Assembly (NCBI RefSeq): GCF_900111325.1
Contig: NZ_FOGW01000005.1
Location: 1 to 64,000 of the forward strand
DNA from: Lachnobacterium bovis
GTDB lineage: Bacteria; Bacillota; Clostridia; Lachnospirales; Lachnospiraceae
Direction of reading: 5' to 3'
Length of the DNA: 64,000 nucleotides
Part shown: piece by piece, positions 27,116 through 36,950 of the stretch
How positions within the stretch are numbered: the stretch's first letter is position 1
Layout: each line of letters opens with the position of its first letter
The notes under the pieces: generated by a model
The model's input: the letters and a program-made list of their open reading frames with translations, nothing else
Told to the model about the DNA's origin: nothing
The model's database searches: none
Translations under genes and position numbers: made by a program

Positions 27116-27739
27116 ATGAAAAATGAGGAAGAATTTAAAAAAGCATTACGTAATAAAGAAGTGCCACTTTTAGTCATTGACCAAAAGTGGCACAGACTTT
27201 TTGCAATCCATGGTAAAACCCAACAGATTGTGAATTTAGAAAATAATGTTAATGACTTACTTAAAAAACAGGCTAATTTAAAAAAAAATCATAAGAATCT
27301 TAAAAAAGTTAAAAATCAATTAATGAAAGACATAGTTGATAATATGGTTTCATCTATGAATGAGAATGATTATGACGTTAAAGATAAAATTTTAACAGAT
27401 AATAAGCGTTTAATAGAAGAAATCAATGAAAAACTTGAAGAGTGTGAAGATCAACTTATTGAACTACCTAAAAAAATTTCAAGGGCAAATGAAGAACTTA
27501 TGATATATAGTATGTCATATTGCTATGATAAAATGCATGTTAATTCAAGTGAAGCAGAAATGTTAGCAAATAAAATAAAAGAATTACGTGTCGAATTAAA
27601 AAAAAATATCATAAAAAAACAGAATAGAGATATTAATAATCGTGAAATTTATTCTTATATGCATGATATTTTAGGACACGATATAATAGATTTATTTGAT
27701 TTACATGATGATTATGAAGAAACAAATGAGTCTAAATAG
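27116..27739 (+). CDS. Hypothetical coiled-coil protein downstream of rex
   Basis: A 207-residue protein of no recognised family. After KNKEVPLLVIDQKWHRLFAI comes a long Lys/Leu/Asn-rich stretch (about 38-75) and a second one (about 95-140) with heptad-like spacing, so a coiled coil or helical hairpin is likely. It is rich in Lys, Glu and Asp, has no membrane segment, and starts 82 bases after rex with GAGGGCACTG before the ATG. The position beside rex suggests linkage, but no function can be assigned. Confidence 0.65.
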   Translation: MKNEEEFKKALRNKEVPLLVIDQKWHRLFAIHGKTQQIVNLENNVNDLLKKQANLKKNHKNLKKVKNQLMKDIVDNMVSSMNENDYDVKDKILTDNKRLIEEINEKLEECEDQLIELPKKISRANEELMIYSMSYCYDKMHVNSSEAEMLANKIKELRVELKKNIIKKQNRDINNREIYSYMHDILGHDIIDLFDLHDDYEETNESK

Positions 27740-27891
27740 TAAATTTTTTTAAATTTAGTCTTTACAATTAAAAAAAATAAATTAAAATGTTATTAGTAGC
27801 GTTTTTTGCCACATAGAAGTTTTTTGGTTGTCTTTTTATAAATTTTAATGTAAGAGGTGACTTAGAAAATAGGGGAGACAGGTGTGTATTA

Positions 27892-29454
27892 ATGAAATAT
27901 ATTGTTGATAGCGAAGAAATGAAAATGTATGACAAAAATACAACGAGTTTTTATAAAATGCCAGAAATTGTACTTGTGGAACAAGCAGCAGGTGCGATGT
28001 CTAATGAGGTTTCAAAATTATTAAATAAGGCAAGTTATAAAAAAGTCTTAGTGGTATGTGGAACAGGAAATAACGGTGCTGATGGAATTGCAGTTGCTCG
28101 ATTGCTTAATGAAAAAGGATATGATGTTGATATTTGCATTGTGACAGACAAGGGGCTAGATAAGGCTTCAGAGTCATTTAGACAAGAATTAGATATATTT
28201 AAAGCCTATAGATATAAAATATATGATAAGGATATAATTAATAGTATCTTTGAAGAACATAAAAAATTGGGCATATGCAGATATGATGTTATTGTAGATG
28301 GAATTTTTGGTGTTGGATTATCAAGAGATATAGATGGAATTTATTATGACACTATAAATAAATTAAATCTATTAGACGCATTAAAAATTTCAATTGATAT
28401 CCCATCTGGAGTATGTTCTTCTACAGGTAATATTTTTAATATAGCGTTTAGTGCAGAGTATACATTTACTTTTTCTTTTTTTAAACTAGGGCATTTTTTA
28501 TGGCCGGGAGTAGATTTTTGCGGCCAGGTCAAGTGTGTTGACATAGGAATAACTCATAGAAGCTTTTTGGGTAAGCAACCTAAATTTAGAATGTTAGAAA
28601 AATCAGATTTGGTTAGTTTGCCAGAAAGAAAACGAAATACTAATAAATCAAGTTACGGTAAAGTTTTAATAATTGCCGGAACAAAGAATATGGCAGGTGC
28701 GGCTATTTTTTCTGCTCTTGCAGCATATAAAATGGGATGCGGACTTGTTAGAATTTTTACAAATGAAATTAACAGATTAATTATACAAAGTGTATTACCA
28801 GAAGCTGTGTTGGTAACCTATGATGATGAAACTGATATAAATGATACTTTAAAAGCAAATTTAGATTGGGCTGATTCTGTAGTTGTAGGACCAGGACTTG
28901 GAGTCGGAGAGACTTCGAAAGAAATTGTAAAATCAGTAATTAATAATACTTCTTGTCCAACTGTTTTTGATGCGGATGCAATTAATATAATTTCGTATAA
29001 TGATGATTATAAAGATTTGATAAAAAAAGCTACAAAGGATCACAACAAGATTTTTATTTTTACACCTCATATGGGTGAGTTATCAAGATTAATAAAAGTT
29101 GATATAGCAAATATTAAGCAAAATATAATTAAGTTAACACAAAAAGTTGCCGATGATTACAAAGTGATTTGTGTATCAAAAGATGCGCATACTATAATTT
29201 GTGAATCTGAAAGAAATAATTTTCTTAATATTTCTGGTTGTGAGGGATTAGCGTCAGCAGGTAGTGGAGATGTGCTTACTGGGATAATAGCTAGTTTGCT
29301 CGGACAAAAGGTACAACCTAATTTTGCAACTGCTTTAGGAGTTTATCTACATGGTTTAGCAGGAGAATATGCGAGTAGGGATACTACAGCATCAGTAATG
29401 GCAAGAGACATTGCAGATGCACTAAAAATAATTTTTAAAGAAATCAGGTATTAA
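27892..29454 (+). CDS. nnr: Bifunctional NAD(P)H-hydrate repair enzyme (epimerase plus ADP/ATP-dependent dehydratase)
   Basis: A 520-residue fusion. The N-terminal YjeF-N domain (about 1-215, VCGTGNNGADGIAVARLL and DGIFGVGLSRDI) epimerises NADHX/NADPHX. The C-terminal ribokinase-like YjeF-C domain (about 235-515, VVGPGLGVGETS, LASAGSGDVLTGIIASLL) dehydrates the S form. Together they repair damaged nicotinamide nucleotides. GGAGACAG precedes the ATG. Alanine racemase begins only three bases after the stop, so the two are cotranscribed, a linkage also common in Firmicutes. Confidence 0.93.
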   Translation: MKYIVDSEEMKMYDKNTTSFYKMPEIVLVEQAAGAMSNEVSKLLNKASYKKVLVVCGTGNNGADGIAVARLLNEKGYDVDICIVTDKGLDKASESFRQELDIFKAYRYKIYDKDIINSIFEEHKKLGICRYDVIVDGIFGVGLSRDIDGIYYDTINKLNLLDALKISIDIPSGVCSSTGNIFNIAFSAEYTFTFSFFKLGHFLWPGVDFCGQVKCVDIGITHRSFLGKQPKFRMLEKSDLVSLPERKRNTNKSSYGKVLIIAGTKNMAGAAIFSALAAYKMGCGLVRIFTNEINRLIIQSVLPEAVLVTYDDETDINDTLKANLDWADSVVVGPGLGVGETSKEIVKSVINNTSCPTVFDADAINIISYNDDYKDLIKKATKDHNKIFIFTPHMGELSRLIKVDIANIKQNIIKLTQKVADDYKVICVSKDAHTIICESERNNFLNISGCEGLASAGSGDVLTGIIASLLGQKVQPNFATALGVYLHGLAGEYASRDTTASVMARDIADALKIIFKEIRY

Positions 29455-29457
29455 GAA

Positions 29458-30636
29458 ATGAAGTTAAATAAGAGAGTTTATGCAACAATTGATTTAGATG
29501 CTGTTATAGCTAATTTAGAGTCTATGAAAAATAATCTAAAAGAAGGAACAAAGATTGTTGCAGTAGTTAAGACAGATGCTTATGGTCATGGCGCAAAAGA
29601 AATTGCAAAAACAGTAGAAGATATTCCATATATTTGGGGATTTGCAGTCGCAACGCTTGAAGAGGGAGAAATACTCAGAAGAAATGGAATAAAAAAACCA
29701 ATTTTAATTTTAGGTGTAACTTTTCCAGAAGAATGCCAACAGATTATTGAAAGAGATATTAGACCTACAGTATGTAATTTTGAAATGGCAGAAAAAATTT
29801 CAAAAGAAGCACAAAAAATAGGAAAAATATGTAGAATTCATATAAAAATCGATTCTGGAATGGGTAGAATCGGATTTTTGGTAAATGAAGAAAATGCAGA
29901 GACAATTTGTCAGATTTCTAAGTTGCCAAATATCGAAATTGAAGGAATGTTCACTCATTTTGCTAGAGCTGATGAACTTTCAAAAGAACCAGCATATGAT
30001 CAAATATCATTATTCAAAAAGATGGTTAAAATGGTTGAAGATAAAGGTGTAAGTATCAAATTAAAACATTGCTCTAATTCAGCAGGTATAGTTGAAATTC
30101 CAGAAGCAAATATGGATATGGTAAGAGCAGGAATTACATTATACGGTTTGTGGCCATCTGAAGATGTTAAAAAAGATATTATAGATTTAAAACCAGTAAT
30201 GTCTTTACATAGTACAATTACTTTTATCAAAGAAGTTGAAAAAGGAACTGCAATTAGTTATGGTGGAACTTATGTTGCGGATTCTAAAAGAAGAATTGCT
30301 ACAGTACCGGTTGGATATGGTGATGGATATTCTAGGGGCCTTTCAAATAAAGGATACGTACTTATTCATGGACAAAAAGCACCAATTTGTGGACGTGTGT
30401 GTATGGATCAAATGATGGTTGATGTTACAGATATAAAAGATGTTAAAGTATTTGATGATGTTACTCTTTTAGGAAAAGATGGTGAAGAAGAAATTACACT
30501 TGAACAATTAGGTGAAATTTCAGGTAGATTTAATTATGAATTTGCATGTCTGATTACAAGTAGAGTAGCAAGATATTATATAAAAGATGGTAAAGTTCTC
30601 TATACAAGAGACGCGTACAAAATTTCAATTGATTAA
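29458..30636 (+). CDS. alr: Alanine racemase
   Basis: A 392-residue PLP enzyme that makes D-alanine for peptidoglycan. The PLP lysine is Lys38 (VVKTDAYGHG). The second catalytic residue, the tyrosine, lies in PVGYGDGYSRGLSN, and CMDQMMVDV follows. The N-terminal TIM barrel (about 1-240) is followed by the C-terminal beta domain. It is translationally adjacent to the NAD(P)H-hydrate repair gene (three-base gap). Length is close to the family norm. Confidence 0.97.
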   Translation: MKLNKRVYATIDLDAVIANLESMKNNLKEGTKIVAVVKTDAYGHGAKEIAKTVEDIPYIWGFAVATLEEGEILRRNGIKKPILILGVTFPEECQQIIERDIRPTVCNFEMAEKISKEAQKIGKICRIHIKIDSGMGRIGFLVNEENAETICQISKLPNIEIEGMFTHFARADELSKEPAYDQISLFKKMVKMVEDKGVSIKLKHCSNSAGIVEIPEANMDMVRAGITLYGLWPSEDVKKDIIDLKPVMSLHSTITFIKEVEKGTAISYGGTYVADSKRRIATVPVGYGDGYSRGLSNKGYVLIHGQKAPICGRVCMDQMMVDVTDIKDVKVFDDVTLLGKDGEEEITLEQLGEISGRFNYEFACLITSRVARYYIKDGKVLYTRDAYKISID

Positions 30637-30692
30637 TGTATCTGAAATTTTGAAAAGTGGTATATAACAAATAAAGAAAAGGTGGTATGTAG

Positions 30693-31631
30693 ATGGATGA
30701 TGGTGGGAGTCCCATTATTATTGTAATGGCTATTATAATGTCAATACTTGTATTGGTATTGCTGGTATTGCTTGTTTTTATGAAAGATGAGATTAATAAA
30801 AAATTTCAAAAATTGAAAGATAGTCATTTTTCATTAGATAACAAAGATGTTACCGAAAAAGAAATATTATCTATGGTTAATGAAGGTCATGAACAGGGCG
30901 TTTTACATGAACAAGAAGCAGAAATGATTAATAATATCTTAGAATTTGATGAGAAAGAAGCCAAGGATATCATGACGCATAGAACGAATATAATTGCGTT
31001 AGATGCAAATATGTCTTTTTGCGATGCTATTGATGTTATGGGACAAACTTCTAAATCAAGATTTCCCGTTTATGATAATGATATAGATAATATTATTGGT
31101 ATTTTGCATATAAAAGATGCATTAGATTTTTGCCATAGGAATGAAGTGTTTAGAACTTCGCTTAAGGATATTCCTAATTTAATAAGTGATGTAAAATTTA
31201 TTCCAGAGACAAGGAAAATTAATGTTCTTTTTAGAAAAATGCAATTAGAAAAAATACATATGGTAGTAGTGGTGGATGAATATGGTCAAACATCTGGTAT
31301 AGTTGCAATGGAAGACATTTTAGAGGAAATTGTCGGAAACATTGAAGACGAGCATGATTTAGAAGAACATCACATTGAAAAAATATCTAAAGACTCTTAT
31401 GTCATAGATGGAATGACTTCTATAGAAGAATTGAAGGAGATATTAGATATTCCATCTGACAGAATTGAGTTTGATACATTAAACGGAATGCTTGTATCAC
31501 TGATTGATAAAGTACCTAATGATGGCGAAAATTTCACTGTTGATGCGTATGGATATAACTTCTGTGCAAATTTAATCGAGGATAAAACCATAAAAAAAGT
31601 AACAGTTACAAAAAAAAATAATGTTGCATAA
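30693..31631 (+). CDS. CBS-domain HlyC/CorC-family protein with one membrane segment
   Basis: A 312-residue protein. A single hydrophobic helix (about 8-32) is followed by a CBS pair (about 85-205, DIMTHRTNIIALDANMS and MVVVVDEYGQTSGIVAMEDILEEIVGNIEDEHD) and a C-terminal transporter-associated domain (about 215-305). The family includes CorC and CNNM magnesium-efflux proteins. Here the four-helix DUF21 domain is absent, leaving one N-terminal anchor, so any ion transport would need a partner. GTGGTATGTAG precedes the ATG. It follows alr by 57 bases. Confidence 0.85.
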   Translation: MDDGGSPIIIVMAIIMSILVLVLLVLLVFMKDEINKKFQKLKDSHFSLDNKDVTEKEILSMVNEGHEQGVLHEQEAEMINNILEFDEKEAKDIMTHRTNIIALDANMSFCDAIDVMGQTSKSRFPVYDNDIDNIIGILHIKDALDFCHRNEVFRTSLKDIPNLISDVKFIPETRKINVLFRKMQLEKIHMVVVVDEYGQTSGIVAMEDILEEIVGNIEDEHDLEEHHIEKISKDSYVIDGMTSIEELKEILDIPSDRIEFDTLNGMLVSLIDKVPNDGENFTVDAYGYNFCANLIEDKTIKKVTVTKKNNVA

Positions 31632-31683
31632 TTGTTTGTTGCAAGATATTCAAAATAATGATAGAATTACATATTAGAGACTG

Positions 31684-31743
31684 CCTAGCATATAATATGC
31701 TCAGACATCATAGTGATACTCTTAGGTATTAATTTTAGCTAGG
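31684..31743 (+). promoter_or_regulatory. Structured leader upstream of yebC
   Basis: CCTAGC (31684-31689) can pair with GCTAGG (31738-31743), closing a loop that contains AGCATATAATATGCT, itself a perfect 15-base hairpin. No T-run follows, so it is not a terminator. It may be a leader structure of yebC. The pairing is short and I cannot name it. Confidence 0.3.
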
Positions 31744-31771
31744 AAAAAATAGGTAGAAAAGAGGAAATATA

Positions 31772-32503
31772 ATGTCAGGACATTCTAAGTTTGCTAATAT
31801 CAAACATAAAAAAGAAAAAAATGATGCTGCAAAAGGAAAAATTTTCACAATCATTGGTAGAGAAATTGCTGTTGCAGTTAAAGAGGGTGGTCCAGACCCA
31901 AATAATAACTATAAATTAGCTCAGATTATTTCAAAAGCTAAGGCTAATAATATGCCAAATGACACAATTGAAAGAGGTATTAAAAAGGCATCTGGTGATG
32001 CTAACTCTGCTAATTATGAGTATTGTACATATGAAGGATATGGTCCAAGCGGTACAGCTATTATCGTAAAATGTTTAACAGATAATAAGAATCGTACAGC
32101 TGCTGACGTTCGTAACGCATTCACAAAAGGTTCAGGAAGCGTAGGAACACAAGGATGTGTATCATACATGTTTGATGAAAAAGGTCAGATTTTAATCGAT
32201 AAAGAAGAGTGCGATATGGCTGCAGATGATTTAATGATGGAAGCACTTGATGCAGGTGCAGAAGACTTTAACGAAGAAGATGACAGCTTTGAAATTACAA
32301 CTTCACCAGAAGATTTTGATGCAGTTAACAATGCATTAAAAGAATTGGGAATTAAGATGGCTTCTGCTGAAGTTACTATGATTCCACAGACATATGTTAC
32401 ATTGACAGAAGAAGCTGATTTAAATAATATTCAAAGAATTTTTGATTTATTAGATGAGTCAGATGACGTACAAGAAGTATATCACAACTTTAGAGAAGAG
32501 TAA
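31772..32503 (+). CDS. yebC: YebC/PmpR-family protein (transcription or translation factor)
   Basis: A 243-residue YebC, full length. It begins MSGHSKFANIKHKKEKNDAAKGKIF, the family start, and has YEGYGPSGTAIIVKCLTDNKNRT and GSVGTQGCVSYMFD blocks. Members were first called transcription regulators (PmpR, YebC); one branch helps translation of proline-rich stretches. GAGGAAATATA precedes the ATG. It is followed by a strong terminator and preceded by a structured leader. Confidence 0.95.
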   Translation: MSGHSKFANIKHKKEKNDAAKGKIFTIIGREIAVAVKEGGPDPNNNYKLAQIISKAKANNMPNDTIERGIKKASGDANSANYEYCTYEGYGPSGTAIIVKCLTDNKNRTAADVRNAFTKGSGSVGTQGCVSYMFDEKGQILIDKEECDMAADDLMMEALDAGAEDFNEEDDSFEITTSPEDFDAVNNALKELGIKMASAEVTMIPQTYVTLTEEADLNNIQRIFDLLDESDDVQEVYHNFREE

Positions 32504-32536
32504 TTACATTTTTTGTTAATTAACATCGTGTAGACT

Positions 32537-32597
32537 AACTCTAGGAATTTCAACGATTTTACTTGAAAAGGTATTGTTGAATTCCTAGAGTTTTTTT
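32537..32597 (+). terminator. Terminator after yebC
   Basis: AACTCTAGGAATTTCAACGAT pairs, with one bulge and a wobble, with ATTGTTGAATTCCTAGAGTT, followed by a seven-T run. A very stable stem. Confidence 0.85.
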
Positions 32598-32617
32598 AAT
32601 TAAAGGAGGTATAAATA

Positions 32618-34012
32618 ATGGCTTGGTATGATGAAACTAATTTTTATCACATTTATCCACTTGGTTTATGCGGGGCACCAAAAGAGAATAAATATGATGG
32701 CATAGAGCATAATATAAGAAAGCTTGATCCATGGATAGATCATGTAAAAGATCTAGGATGTAATGGAATTTACATTGGACCGTTATTTGAATCGGTAGGA
32801 CACGGATATGAGACCACAGATTATAAAAAACTAGATTCACGATTAGGAGATAATGATGATTTAAAGGCTTTTGTAAAGAAATGTCATGATAAGGATATTA
32901 AAGTTGTTTTTGATGGAGTATTTAATCATACAGGAAGAGATTTTTTCGCATTTAAAGATTTGAAAGCAAATAGAGAAAATTCAAGATATAAAGATTGGTA
33001 TTGTAATGTTAATTTTTGGGGAAATAATGAATATAATGATGGATTCTCATACGATAATTGGGGTGGATACAACTTATTGGTAAAACTTAATCAATGGAAT
33101 GGTGAGGTTAGAGATTATATTTGTGATGTAATTAGATTTTGGGTGAAAGAGTTTGATATTGATGGTATTAGATTAGACGCTGCAGATGTATTAGATTTTG
33201 AATTTATGAAGTGTTTAAGAAATTTAGCAAATGAAGTAAAAGAAGATTTTTGGCTAATGGGTGAAGTTATACATGGAGATTATACTAGATGGGTTAACAA
33301 TGATACTCTACATGCTGTAACGAATTATGTAATGCATAAAGCATTATATTCAGGTCATAATGATCACAATTATTTTGAAATTGCGCATACACAAAAGCGT
33401 CTAAATGACATGGCACAGAATAATCCATTGAGACTAAGATTGTATAATTTCGTAGACAATCATGATGTTGAGAGAATATACAATAAATTAAATAATAAAG
33501 CCCATTTGATATTAGTACATATTTTATTATATACTTTGCCAGGTGTACCATCCATTTACTATGGCTCTGAATTTGCTATAGAAGGTAAAAAGGAGAGAGG
33601 TTCGGATGATAGTTTAAGACCTGCTCTTAATTTAGATGATTTTAAAGATTATATTAATACAAATGAATTGACTAAGAGTATTAAGAAGCTTGGAGAAGCT
33701 AGAAAACAGTCAAAAGCACTTAATTATGGCTTCTACAGAGAATTATTATTAACAAATAGACAGTATGCATATGCAAGAACTTTAAATGCAGATAGTCAGT
33801 ATTATAATGGTGTTCCTGAAGATGAAAAAAAGTATGAAAATGCAATTGTAACACTCAATAATGATGATAATCCAGCAACTTTAAACGTTCCAGCGGATGG
33901 ATTTGAAAAATACAAAGGAGTTTTATCTGGAAAAGAAATAGTTGCAAACAGCGGTAATTTGTGTATTAATTTAGAAGCTAATTCTGGAGATGTTTGGTTG
34001 CCAATAATATAA
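32618..34012 (+). CDS. GH13 alpha-amylase-family glycosidase, intracellular
   Basis: A 464-residue GH13 enzyme without signal peptide, so cytoplasmic maltodextrin or glycogen breakdown is likely. Catalytic residues are visible: nucleophile Asp187 in DGIRLDAAD, acid/base Glu216 in LMGEV, transition-state Asp283 in VDNHD. The conserved first region is DGVFNHTG (99-106) and LYTLPGVPSIYYGSE follows. AAAGGAGG precedes the ATG. Exact specificity among amylase, neopullulanase and maltodextrin glucosidase is uncertain. It fits with glgA (54484) in glycogen metabolism but is far from it. Confidence 0.9.
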   Translation: MAWYDETNFYHIYPLGLCGAPKENKYDGIEHNIRKLDPWIDHVKDLGCNGIYIGPLFESVGHGYETTDYKKLDSRLGDNDDLKAFVKKCHDKDIKVVFDGVFNHTGRDFFAFKDLKANRENSRYKDWYCNVNFWGNNEYNDGFSYDNWGGYNLLVKLNQWNGEVRDYICDVIRFWVKEFDIDGIRLDAADVLDFEFMKCLRNLANEVKEDFWLMGEVIHGDYTRWVNNDTLHAVTNYVMHKALYSGHNDHNYFEIAHTQKRLNDMAQNNPLRLRLYNFVDNHDVERIYNKLNNKAHLILVHILLYTLPGVPSIYYGSEFAIEGKKERGSDDSLRPALNLDDFKDYINTNELTKSIKKLGEARKQSKALNYGFYRELLLTNRQYAYARTLNADSQYYNGVPEDEKKYENAIVTLNNDDNPATLNVPADGFEKYKGVLSGKEIVANSGNLCINLEANSGDVWLPII

Positions 34013-34013
34013 G

Positions 34014-34069
34014 TAAAAAAGAGGGTATTTTAACTTTATAGAATTAAATCTATAAGTTTTAATACCCTC
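34014..34069. terminator. Terminator between the GH13 and EAL genes
   Basis: GAGGGTATT (34021-34029) pairs with AATACCCTC (34061-34069) as the outer part of a longer imperfect stem. On the minus strand it is followed by six T (34014-34020 complement), ending the EAL gene. It may also slow plus-strand transcription. Confidence 0.8.
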
Positions 34070-34114
34070 AATTACTGTTTTTTTGTTTAAATTTTTTATT
34101 CTTACTTCTTTTAA

Positions 34115-35800
34115 TTATAAATATTTGTTATAGAATTCTTCTTTGGTTAAAGGTTTTGAAAAAAGATATCCTTGAAAACACGTAACATAAATTTGCTTTA
34201 GATATTCTTTTATTTCATTAGTTTCAACACCTTCTATACATAAATCAATATTAAATTCCTGACATAATTTTGAAATAGAATTTACAATGATTTTATCAGG
34301 ATTAGAATCGCATATGTTTTTGATAAAAGCTCGATCAATTTTCACTATATCTACATTTATATTTTTTAAAACGCTAAATGAAGAAAAACCTGTTCCAAAA
34401 TCATCTAATGCAAAACGTATACCTTCATTTCGCAATGATTTAGTAAAATTATTAAGTAAATCTATGTCTAATAAACGACAACGTTCAGTAATTTCTAAAC
34501 ACAAATTCTTTTTAGGAAAATTGACTTGTGTAATTATTTTTTCAATAGTATTTATAAATTCTTTTTTCTCAAGTTGAGTATAGGAAAGGTTAATATTAAC
34601 TTCTAAATTAGGATATTTTTCAAGTAAAGGCTTCATTTCTTTAAGCGCAGTATGTATAATCCAATCGCCCAACTGCGAAAATGAGGAATCCTTTTCAAGA
34701 ATTGGAATAAAATAAATAGGTGGGACTAAACCATATTTATCATTTTTCCAACGTATCAAGGCTTCAACACCAACTAATTCTTCGGTTTTTGAGTCAACTA
34801 TAGGTTGATAACAAAGAAAAAAACCTTCAAAATCTTTTACAATACTATCTCGAATGGTATTAAGCTGTTCTAGCCGTTCATTAAGATTACCATCTAAATC
34901 TTTTTCAAAAATCGCAAAATCACCTTGTTTTAGATTTATAGATTCATAATATGAGCTTTTCAAACAACTATAAATTGTATGTGCACCAACTGTTTTTGAA
35001 CTAACATATAAACAGCTACCACCAATAAATAGTGAAAGCTTTAGATTGTCAACAGATAATCCAAGTCGAAGCTCTTCTTTCATTTTTTCGAATAAATCGT
35101 TCATATCTTGAATAGTATAATTTTTAGACAGAATAAGAAATTTAGTACCTTCCATTCTATAAATCTGATCTATGTTGTTAAAAGTATTTTCAAGATATTC
35201 TGAGAATACCTTCAATAGATGATTACCTACTTCATAGCCATATATATTGTTTAAATCAGAAAAATTACTAATACCAAATAAACTAACTGTAAAACCAAAC
35301 ATAGAAGAATTACTAAATTCTTCAAAATAACTATATATATTTTTTAAATTTGTTATTGCATCAATATTACTTTGATAGCCATGATTAGTTATTGTACCAG
35401 CAAAATATGTTGGAATACCATCATCATCGTCAAAAACTAGGCCTCTACAACTACATAGAACGTAGGATCCATCTCTAGCTTTAGCACGATATCGCATATT
35501 ATGACTATTTGATGAACCGGAAAAAATAGCATCGATATCTTTTCGATATTGCTCTCGATCATCAGGATGAATGTGTTCTTCCCAAATAGCACCAGCATTG
35601 TACATGTACTCGTTTGGCAAATCAAAAAAATCAACTGCTTCTTTAGACCATCTCGAAAAATCATTTTTTATATTACAAAGATAGACATAGCTTCCTTCAG
35701 CAGTTATTGAAAAAACTTCAAATAACTTTGAAAGCATACTATCTTTTTTATATGTTGTAATTAATGAATCAGTATTTCGTTCTGAAATAAGTTTACTCAT
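34115..35800 (-). CDS. PAS - degenerate GGDEF - EAL protein, predicted c-di-GMP phosphodiesterase
   Basis: A 561-residue soluble protein. The PAS fold (about 25-140) contains HIHPDDREQY. The GGDEF domain (about 145-300) has RMEGTKF (215-221) instead of GGDEF and is inactive as a cyclase. The EAL domain (about 320-560) is intact: EAL at 346-348, NINLS, EITER, DDFGTGFS, KID, EGVET and QGY. It should degrade c-di-GMP under PAS control. It is divergent from ddh, with a terminator at its 3' end. Confidence 0.92.
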   Translation of the reverse strand: MSKLISERNTDSLITTYKKDSMLSKLFEVFSITAEGSYVYLCNIKNDFSRWSKEAVDFFDLPNEYMYNAGAIWEEHIHPDDREQYRKDIDAIFSGSSNSHNMRYRAKARDGSYVLCSCRGLVFDDDDGIPTYFAGTITNHGYQSNIDAITNLKNIYSYFEEFSNSSMFGFTVSLFGISNFSDLNNIYGYEVGNHLLKVFSEYLENTFNNIDQIYRMEGTKFLILSKNYTIQDMNDLFEKMKEELRLGLSVDNLKLSLFIGGSCLYVSSKTVGAHTIYSCLKSSYYESINLKQGDFAIFEKDLDGNLNERLEQLNTIRDSIVKDFEGFFLCYQPIVDSKTEELVGVEALIRWKNDKYGLVPPIYFIPILEKDSSFSQLGDWIIHTALKEMKPLLEKYPNLEVNINLSYTQLEKKEFINTIEKIITQVNFPKKNLCLEITERCRLLDIDLLNNFTKSLRNEGIRFALDDFGTGFSSFSVLKNINVDIVKIDRAFIKNICDSNPDKIIVNSISKLCQEFNIDLCIEGVETNEIKEYLKQIYVTCFQGYLFSKPLTKEEFYNKYL

Positions 35801-35868
35801 GTAAAGGGCTCCTCACACTACTTTTTTAAAAAAATTATCCAATTTCTAACTGTATCGGCAAAAAGAAC

Positions 35869-35898
35869 TTGACAATTTAACCTACTTATTCCTATCAT
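35869..35898 (+). promoter_or_regulatory. Promoter of ddh
   Basis: TTGACA (35869-35874), an 18-base spacer and TATCAT (35893-35898). It lies in the 150-base gap between divergent genes. Confidence 0.7.
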
Positions 35899-35950
35899 AG
35901 TTAGTGTGTGTGTTATAACACAAAGTTATAGAGAAAAAGGAGATATAAAA

Positions 35951-36934
35951 ATGACTAGAATAGGTATTGTTGGATACGGAAATTTAGGCCGAGGTGTAGA
36001 AATTGCTACAAAGGCTGCAGATGATATGGAACTTGTAGCTGTTTTTACAAGAAGAGACCCTAAGACAGTTAGTATTATTTCAGAAAATGTACCAGTATTA
36101 AATGTTGATGAAGTAGAAGAGTGGAAAGATAAAATTGATGTGATGGTATTATGTGGTGGTAGTGCAACAGATTTACCAGTTCAAACTCCTAAATTTGCTC
36201 AAATGTTTAATGTTATTGATAGTTTTGATACTCACGCTAGAATACCAGAACATTTTGCTAATGTTGATAAGGCAGCAAAAGATAATAATAAAGTTGCTAT
36301 TATTTCAGTGGGTTGGGATCCAGGAATGTTCTCATTAAATCGAGTTTATGCAAATGCAATTTTACCAAATGGTAAAGATTATACATTTTGGGGAAAAGGT
36401 GTAAGCCAAGGACACTCAGATGCAATTAGAAGAATTAAAGGTGTAAAAAACGCTAAACAGTACACAATCCCTGTTGAAGAAGCATTAGAAGCAGTTAGAA
36501 GTGGTGAAAATCCAGAACTTACAACTCGTCAAAAACATACAAGAGAGTGCTTTGTTGTATTAGAAGATGGAGCAGATGCATCATATGTAGAAAATGAAAT
36601 TAAGACAATGCCAAATTACTTTGATGAGTATAATACTACAGTTCATTTCATTTCAGAAGAAGAATTATTAAAAAATCATAGCGGAATGGCTCACGGTGGT
36701 TTTGTTTTCCGTTCAGGTTCAACAGGCCTTAACAATGAAAATAAACACATCATTGAATATAGCTTAAAACTTGACTCAAATCCAGAATTTACTACAAGTG
36801 TATTAATTGCTTATGCAAGAGCTGCACATAGATTAGCAAATGAAGGTTCTTTCGGTTGTAAGACAGTATTAGACATAGCTCCATCATACTTATGCAATAT
36901 GTCAGATGAAGAATTAAGAGCTCATTTATTGTAA
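35951..36934 (+). CDS. ddh: meso-Diaminopimelate dehydrogenase
   Basis: A 327-residue Ddh that reductively aminates tetrahydrodipicolinate to meso-diaminopimelate with NADPH, the one-step lysine and cell-wall route. The Rossmann N-terminus (RIGIVGYGNLGRGVE) and the VGWDPGMFSLNR and GVSQGHSDAIRRIKGV blocks are typical. AAGGAGA precedes the ATG at 35951, preferred to the upstream codon at 35906. A consensus promoter lies 50 to 80 bases upstream. The following carboxypeptidase gene is 16 bases on, grouping cell-wall functions. Confidence 0.96.
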   Translation: MTRIGIVGYGNLGRGVEIATKAADDMELVAVFTRRDPKTVSIISENVPVLNVDEVEEWKDKIDVMVLCGGSATDLPVQTPKFAQMFNVIDSFDTHARIPEHFANVDKAAKDNNKVAIISVGWDPGMFSLNRVYANAILPNGKDYTFWGKGVSQGHSDAIRRIKGVKNAKQYTIPVEEALEAVRSGENPELTTRQKHTRECFVVLEDGADASYVENEIKTMPNYFDEYNTTVHFISEEELLKNHSGMAHGGFVFRSGSTGLNNENKHIIEYSLKLDSNPEFTTSVLIAYARAAHRLANEGSFGCKTVLDIAPSYLCNMSDEELRAHLL

Positions 36935-36950
36935 TAAGAAGGTGGATAAA

